A DNA stretch of 10,334 nt from contig JANXXV010000844.1 in the NCBI GenBank assembly GCA_025350445.1, positions 1 to 10,334 of the forward strand, in the 5' to 3' direction. The stretch comes from Bryobacteraceae bacterium (GTDB lineage: Bacteria; Acidobacteriota; Terriglobia; Bryobacterales; Bryobacteraceae). Under the pieces are notes generated by a model, which saw nothing but the letters and a program-made list of their open reading frames with translations, was not told where the DNA came from and did not search any database. How positions within the stretch are numbered: the stretch's first letter is position 1; each line of letters begins with the position of its first letter. Of the stretch, positions 6,708 through 10,334 are shown one piece after another. A program made the position numbers and the translations under genes.

Positions 6708-7895
6708 TCAAACCCGTGTGGTGAGAATTTCGTGCAGGCGCTGCCCTACGATCTCCGCCTCGCCGGGCCGCAGGCCTTCAGGCATGAAGACAATGGTTCC
6801 GGCGTCCGCCGAATGTTCAAACACAAAGACGCGCGGCTCCCCGTCTTGCAATGCATTGATCACCGCGTTTGCATCCATCCCGCGGATTGCGGCGTTGATG
6901 GAGACCACGGCGTGCGGGCTCCGGCGCCCGTTCGATTGGGGAAAGCGGACAAACGCCTGCACGCCGGGCAAACCCGCGACCGCCGATACAATCCGCGCCA
7001 TGTCAGCCTGCCAGCCGGCGAGTTCGGACTCGAGATCGCGCGACGCGTAGAGCCGGAGCGCGGTAATCAACCCAACGATCTCCTCTTTGCCTACTTTGAA
7101 ACCGCGGCCGATGCCATGGTGCGGCGGACCTGCAATCCGGCCATCGGTAATGAGCTTGCGCAACGGCCAGGAGAGCGGAAACACGTCCATGTCCTGGTGT
7201 TGTAAAGCCGCGGAGAAGATCAAATCGGCGCGGCCGCACAGGATGCCCGAGGATTGCGGACCGCGAATGTGCTTGCCGCCGCTGAAAGCAACCAGGTCGG
7301 CTCCAGCCGCGATATAGGCCCGCAGGTTTCCGCGCGGAGGAAGGTCCGCGGCGGCATCCACGATCACGGGTTTTCCATGGCGGTGCGCGATGTGAACGAA
7401 CTCCTCCAGCGGCAGCACGGAACCTTCTCCGCCCGCCTGATAAAACAGCGCGGCGGTGTTTCCGGTAATCGCTTCTTCGATTTCGTAAGCGAAAGTGAAA
7501 TAGCTGAAACCCGCTTCGACGAATCGTGCGCCGGCAGCGCGCAGTGCATGATCGTAATCGTTCCTATGACTGCGGTGCACCACGATTTCGCAGGGCATGC
7601 CTGCCGTGTCAGGAAGGCGGTTCATGCGCGATACGTCAGACCCGGCGAGGCAGGCGGCGGCGGCCAGTGTGAGGGCGGCTGAGGCTCCGCTGGTGACGAT
7701 GCCGGTTTCCGCACCGGTAGCTTCGGCAATCGCGCGCCCGGCGGCTTCCTGCAATTCGTCCATGCGGACACATTGTTCCGCCGCACCGCGCATTGCTTCC
7801 AGCACTTCCGCGGGCAACGGTGCGCCGCCCACCTTGGTGCTGTAACTGCGCGCGTTGATGATGGGGCGAACTCCTAACTCCTGGTAGATTCCCAT
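6708..7895 (-). CDS. SelA-like PLP-dependent enzyme (DgaE-type ammonia-lyase family)
   Basis: A 395-residue fold-type I PLP enzyme related to selenocysteine synthase (SelA, COG1921) and to D-glucosaminate-6-phosphate ammonia-lyase (DgaE). Visible features: the N-terminal motif LGVRPIINARSYSTKVGG, the phosphate-binding segment TSGASA (68-73), Asp180 in IVDAAAD for the pyridine nitrogen, and the Schiff-base lysine Lys208 in FSGGKHIRGPQSSG. It is shorter than true SelA, which also has a longer N-terminal tRNA-binding part, and no selenium genes are nearby, so a Sec role is unlikely. Family members eliminate ammonia from 2-amino sugar acids or related D-amino acids; the exact substrate is unknown. 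It starts 3 bp after the stop of the phosphotriesterase-like gene, with no clear ribosome site of its own, so translational coupling in a two-gene operon is likely. Confidence 0.85.
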   Translation of the reverse strand: MGIYQELGVRPIINARSYSTKVGGAPLPAEVLEAMRGAAEQCVRMDELQEAAGRAIAEATGAETGIVTSGASAALTLAAAACLAGSDVSRMNRLPDTAGMPCEIVVHRSHRNDYDHALRAAGARFVEAGFSYFTFAYEIEEAITGNTAALFYQAGGEGSVLPLEEFVHIAHRHGKPVIVDAAADLPPRGNLRAYIAAGADLVAFSGGKHIRGPQSSGILCGRADLIFSAALQHQDMDVFPLSWPLRKLITDGRIAGPPHHGIGRGFKVGKEEIVGLITALRLYASRDLESELAGWQADMARIVSAVAGLPGVQAFVRFPQSNGRRSPHAVVSINAAIRGMDANAVINALQDGEPRVFVFEHSADAGTIVFMPEGLRPGEAEIVGQRLHEILTTRV

Positions 7896-7898
7896 TCG

Positions 7899-8825
7899 TC
7901 AGCGTCCCGCAACGTCTAGCGCCCGCGCCGGATTTTCCACCGTCATGGTGTGAATCTGGGCATCGGTAATTCCAATTTGCCTCAGCAATGGCAGGAATTT
8001 GAGTGGAACATGGTCGTACCCTTTGCCCCCGAAAGCATGCAGGTGACTCTTCTGGCAGACGTCGCCGGCGAGCATGATTTGGGAAAGATGCCCTTCTTCA
8101 ATCAGCAGTTTCACATTGGCCGCCCGGACTTCATCGCCGGGGTATCCGTCTCCGTTGTAGCCGATATTGTCGACACTCAAGTACACGCCCTGCCGCGCGA
8201 TAGCCAGCAGACGCGTGGGATCCGGACGATCGCCCAGGTGGCTGATGATGATGCGATCGTTGGGAACCTGCTCTTCCCGAAGCAGCGCGATCTGCTCAAG
8301 AGCCAGTTCGCCGAAGTGCGTGGTGTGGGTGATGATGCTCACTCCGGTGCGGCGTTGCGCGCGGCCGGATGCCCTGAATACGCGCTCCTGCGCCGGGGTG
8401 ATGAACTTGCGCTCTGTCCCGATCTCGCCGATGATTCCAGCCACCACATCGGTTCCGTCCACTCCCGTGGTGAGCTCAGTCACGATCACTTCGGCCAGCG
8501 CGGCGGTGTCGAGTTCGAAGACAAACCGCGGATAAACGTCTTCGCGATACCACGCGGCGCCCATGACGACGTGCACACCGGCCGCTTCCGAAATCCGCCG
8601 AAAGGCGAGAGGATTGCGGTTGAGGCCGCCGCTGGTAACTTCCACCAGGGTGCGGCCGCCGGCTTCGCGATACGCGATCAGTTCGCGCGCCGCCATTCCT
8701 TCGTCGTCCAGAATGCAATCGTAGCTGCGCACAATCGGCCAAAGATCGCAGAGCAGATGCTCATGCGACAAGGTGTATCCCGCTGCCGCGGCCTCAATTG
8801 GGCCGCGAACCGTCATGATTGCCAT
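7899..8825 (-). CDS. Phosphotriesterase-family metal-dependent hydrolase (likely lactonase)
   Basis: A 308-residue amidohydrolase-superfamily TIM barrel of the phosphotriesterase family, near the usual length. The binuclear metal ligands are all visible: His21 and His23 (SHEH), a bridging carboxylate Glu134 (GEIGTE) in place of the carboxylated Lys of true phosphotriesterase, His167 (ITHTTH), His196 (SHLGDR) and Asp255 (LAGDVCQK). A Glu at the bridging position is known from the family's PHP-like branch, and other family members hydrolyse sugar lactones; organophosphate hydrolysis is not expected. No signal peptide, so cytoplasmic. The open frame extends upstream to 9359, across the divergent dehydrogenase gene, but that extension has no family sequence. 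ATG 8825 has GGGAGG 4 nt upstream and gives the correct N-terminus; Met4 (8816) is a less likely alternative. First gene of the leftward operon. Confidence 0.88.
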   Translation of the reverse strand: MAIMTVRGPIEAAAAGYTLSHEHLLCDLWPIVRSYDCILDDEGMAARELIAYREAGGRTLVEVTSGGLNRNPLAFRRISEAAGVHVVMGAAWYREDVYPRFVFELDTAALAEVIVTELTTGVDGTDVVAGIIGEIGTERKFITPAQERVFRASGRAQRRTGVSIITHTTHFGELALEQIALLREEQVPNDRIIISHLGDRPDPTRLLAIARQGVYLSVDNIGYNGDGYPGDEVRAANVKLLIEEGHLSQIMLAGDVCQKSHLHAFGGKGYDHVPLKFLPLLRQIGITDAQIHTMTVENPARALDVAGR

Positions 8826-8829
8826 TTGT

Positions 8830-8835
8830 CCTCCC
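8830..8835 (-). promoter_or_regulatory. Ribosome binding site that fixes the phosphotriesterase-family start
   Basis: On the minus strand GGGAGG lies 4 nt before ATG 8825. It argues against the longer reading frame that begins at 9359. Confidence 0.75.
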
Positions 8836-8867
8836 AGGGCTTCTGACCAAGGATACAAGGGTCTGAG

Positions 8868-8908
8868 AAATATCTGCAATATCATGGACAGATAGCTGGA
8901 AAGATATT
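8868..8908. promoter_or_regulatory. Nested inverted repeats in the divergent promoter region (operator candidate)
   Basis: TATCTG (8871-8876) and CAGATA (8889-8894) form a perfect 6-12-6 palindrome. AATATCT (8869-8875) also pairs perfectly with AGATATT (8902-8908), which overlaps the ribosome site of the dehydrogenase gene; AATATC at 8878-8883 can pair with the same 3' arm. The site lies in the 84-bp gap between two divergent catabolic operons, where a shared repressor would be expected to bind. No regulator gene is in the window, and I cannot assign promoter boxes here with confidence. Confidence 0.4.
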
Positions 8909-8909
8909 G

Positions 8910-9902
8910 ATGGACCTCTCCGCGGGAATTATCGGCTTCGGATACACCGGCCGTCTGCACAGGGCGGCGTACGAGAAGTGCGGCGTACGGGTAAGCGGCG
9001 TGGCGGAGGCACAGGCTGCCGTTCTGGATACTGTTCCGGCCGGGATACAGCGGTTTGCGGATTACCGCGCTCTGCTGGCAACCGATATCGACATCGTCAG
9101 CATCTGCACGCCAACAGGATTGCATTGTGAGCAAACACTGTCCGCACTGGCTGCCGGGAAGCACGCTCTGCTGGAGAAGCCCATTGCTACGACCGTGGCG
9201 GATGCCGAGCGCATCTGTGCCGCTGAAAAACAGTCGGGCAAACATGCGCTGGTCGGCATGACGCATCGCTTCTACCCGGAGATTCTGGAGGCAAAGCGCA
9301 TCGTGGAAGATGGCGGCATTGGCGAGATCCTGATGGCTCGGGATTGCATTCTGGAGCATTTTGGATTTGTGAACTCCCCACGCTGGTATTTGCAGCCGGA
9401 ATTGGCGGGGGGCGGCACGGTGCTATCTTCCGGTGTCCATCTGGTGGACCGCGTGCTTTGGTTCCTGGGCGAGATGCCTGTTTCCGTTTCCGGATTCACG
9501 AACAACCGGTTTCTCAATCAGCAAGTGGAAGATTCGGCGCAGATGGCTCTACGATTCTTGAGCGGGCGCTCCGCGCAGATTACGTTCGGTCTGTTGCCGG
9601 AGCCGCATCCGTTGGTTTGCGACTTGGAACTGATTGGAACCCGCGGCAGCATTGTGGTTCACACGTGGAGCGGGTATGAGGTCCGCTCCAGCGCGGGCAC
9701 CCGGCATCGTGCTATCTATACTTCAGAACCGCATGCGGAAAAAGTTTTGTTGGGCGTATGCGCGGAAGTGACCGAATTATGTTCAGCCATCGCGGAGGGT
9801 CGCGCTCCGCGTCCATCCACCGAAGAGTGCACGAAGCCGATGCGAGTGATTGAGGCGTTCTACCGCGCCGCGCGAACGGGCACGATGCAAGATGTAAGCT
9901 AA
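8910..9902 (+). CDS. Gfo/Idh/MocA-family NAD(P)-dependent oxidoreductase
   Basis: A 330-residue cytoplasmic dehydrogenase of the family that oxidises sugars, inositols or related hydroxyl compounds. N-terminal Rossmann domain with GFGYTG at 9-14; SICTPTGLH at 64-72; the family EKP motif at 89-91 with catalytic Lys90; then an alpha/beta C-terminal domain with GGGTVLSSGVHLVD at 167-180, containing His177 and Asp180. In most relatives the residue two before the Gly of this motif is Asp (D-x-G-x-H); here it is Ser173. The substrate is not readable from sequence. ATG 8910 is chosen because GGAAAG (8898-8903) lies 6 nt upstream; a TTG at 8907 is an alternative only 3 bp away. Divergent from the phosphotriesterase-family gene and 6 bp before the amidohydrolase, so it is probably the first gene of a rightward operon. 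Confidence 0.92.
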   Translation: MDLSAGIIGFGYTGRLHRAAYEKCGVRVSGVAEAQAAVLDTVPAGIQRFADYRALLATDIDIVSICTPTGLHCEQTLSALAAGKHALLEKPIATTVADAERICAAEKQSGKHALVGMTHRFYPEILEAKRIVEDGGIGEILMARDCILEHFGFVNSPRWYLQPELAGGGTVLSSGVHLVDRVLWFLGEMPVSVSGFTNNRFLNQQVEDSAQMALRFLSGRSAQITFGLLPEPHPLVCDLELIGTRGSIVVHTWSGYEVRSSAGTRHRAIYTSEPHAEKVLLGVCAEVTELCSAIAEGRAPRPSTEECTKPMRVIEAFYRAARTGTMQDVS

Positions 9903-9908
9903 GAAGAA

Positions 9909-10334
9909 ATGTCGACTCCGTTCGATCTTCTTATCCGCAATGGGCATGTAATCGATTCCGCGCAGGATATAGACGGCATCGCGGACGTGGGCATTCGAGA
10001 CGGCCGGATTCAAGGCATCGGGCGGGATTTGGACGCCACCGGTTGTAAGGATGTTCGCGATGCGGCGGGAGCTTACGTCTGCGCCGGCCTGGTGGATCTG
10101 CATGGCCACTGGTATGAAGGAGGGTTGTACGGAATCAACGCCGAGATCGGACTGAATCATGGCGTTACCACGGCGGTGGATGCGGGGACAGCGGGCTTTG
10201 CAAATTTCCCGGAGTTTCGCCGGTCCACGATTCAGACCAGCCGCGCGCGGATTCTAGCCTTCGTGCATGTGTCGTTTATGGGGCTGCACGGCCCATTCGC
10301 GGAGGAGCTTGTGGATCTGCGATACGCACGTCCC
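9909..10334 (+). CDS. Amidohydrolase/deacetylase, EF_0837/AHA_3915-like (partial, 3' end outside window)
   Basis: The first 142 residues of a cyclic-amidohydrolase-type enzyme; the frame is still open at the window edge, so it is incomplete rather than broken. It starts with the typical urease-alpha-like N-terminal strand domain (DLLIRNGHVIDSAQ, VGIRDGRIQGIG), followed by GLVDLHGHWYEGG, where His65 and His67 are the first two metal ligands, then GLNHGVTTAVDAGTAGFANF, a stretch characteristic of the EF_0837/AHA_3915 (dihydroorotase-related, deacetylase-like) group. Members studied hydrolyse acyl esters or amides of small acids; related genes are often found beside SelA/DgaE-like PLP enzymes, as here. 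True dihydroorotase is less likely because no pyrimidine genes are nearby. It begins 6 bp after the dehydrogenase stop with only an A/G-rich stretch as ribosome site, so co-translation is likely. Confidence 0.83.
   Translation, partial: MSTPFDLLIRNGHVIDSAQDIDGIADVGIRDGRIQGIGRDLDATGCKDVRDAAGAYVCAGLVDLHGHWYEGGLYGINAEIGLNHGVTTAVDAGTAGFANFPEFRRSTIQTSRARILAFVHVSFMGLHGPFAEELVDLRYARP

Noticed and set aside
6708..7895. True selenocysteine synthase (SelA)
   Set aside because: The protein is shorter than SelA and has no selB, selC or selD neighbours. The adjacent amidohydrolase and dehydrogenase point to catabolism instead.
7950..8846. 298-codon open frame on the plus strand
   Set aside because: It lies wholly opposite the phosphotriesterase-family gene, with no recognisable motif or ribosome site. 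Long antisense frames are expected in GC-rich coding DNA.
8826..9359. N-terminal extension of the phosphotriesterase-family frame, which would make a 486-residue protein
   Set aside because: It runs antisense through the well-supported dehydrogenase gene and has no family similarity. A GGGAGG ribosome site and the correct family N-terminus place the start at 8825.
9783..10160. 125-codon open frame on the minus strand at the right end
   Set aside because: It spans the junction of the dehydrogenase and amidohydrolase genes antisense to both, both of which have clear family motifs.

Overview
The window reads as a compact, moderately high-GC bacterial chromosome segment, most likely from an acidobacterium of the Solibacter/Bryobacter type. 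The main reason is the 1,087-residue outer-membrane receptor that begins with a carboxypeptidase-regulatory-like domain, a class greatly expanded in Acidobacteria, here flanked by signal-peptide TPR proteins. This taxonomic call comes from protein architecture only. I see no phage, insertion sequence, CRISPR, rRNA or tRNA.

Left part (1-2486): a possible last few codons of an upstream gene, then a FabG-like short-chain dehydrogenase (+). Its stop overlaps, tail to tail, the stop of a secreted TPR protein (-). The TPR gene has a well-formed sigma70-type promoter placed so that transcription should begin at or next to its start codon, which predicts a leaderless mRNA. The 242-bp gap to the receptor also carries a second, plus-strand promoter candidate and two mutually exclusive RNA stems in the receptor leader.

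Middle (2487-6705): the TonB-dependent receptor, then a second secreted TPR protein on the same strand. Between them is a strong terminator hairpin (12-bp perfect stem plus T-rich tail) whose two arms contain both candidate start codons of the TPR gene.

Right part (6708-10334): two divergent transcription units that look like one catabolic module. Leftward: a phosphotriesterase-family metal hydrolase followed 3 bp later by a SelA/DgaE-like PLP enzyme. Rightward: a Gfo/Idh/MocA dehydrogenase followed 6 bp later by an EF_0837/AHA_3915-type amidohydrolase cut by the window edge. The 84-bp divergent gap holds nested inverted repeats suitable for a shared operator. One coherent hypothesis is oxidation of an N-acylated amino sugar to a lactone, lactone opening, deacylation, and PLP-dependent ammonia elimination to a 2-keto-3-deoxy acid. 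The order and substrate are inference. No transcription factor gene lies in the window.
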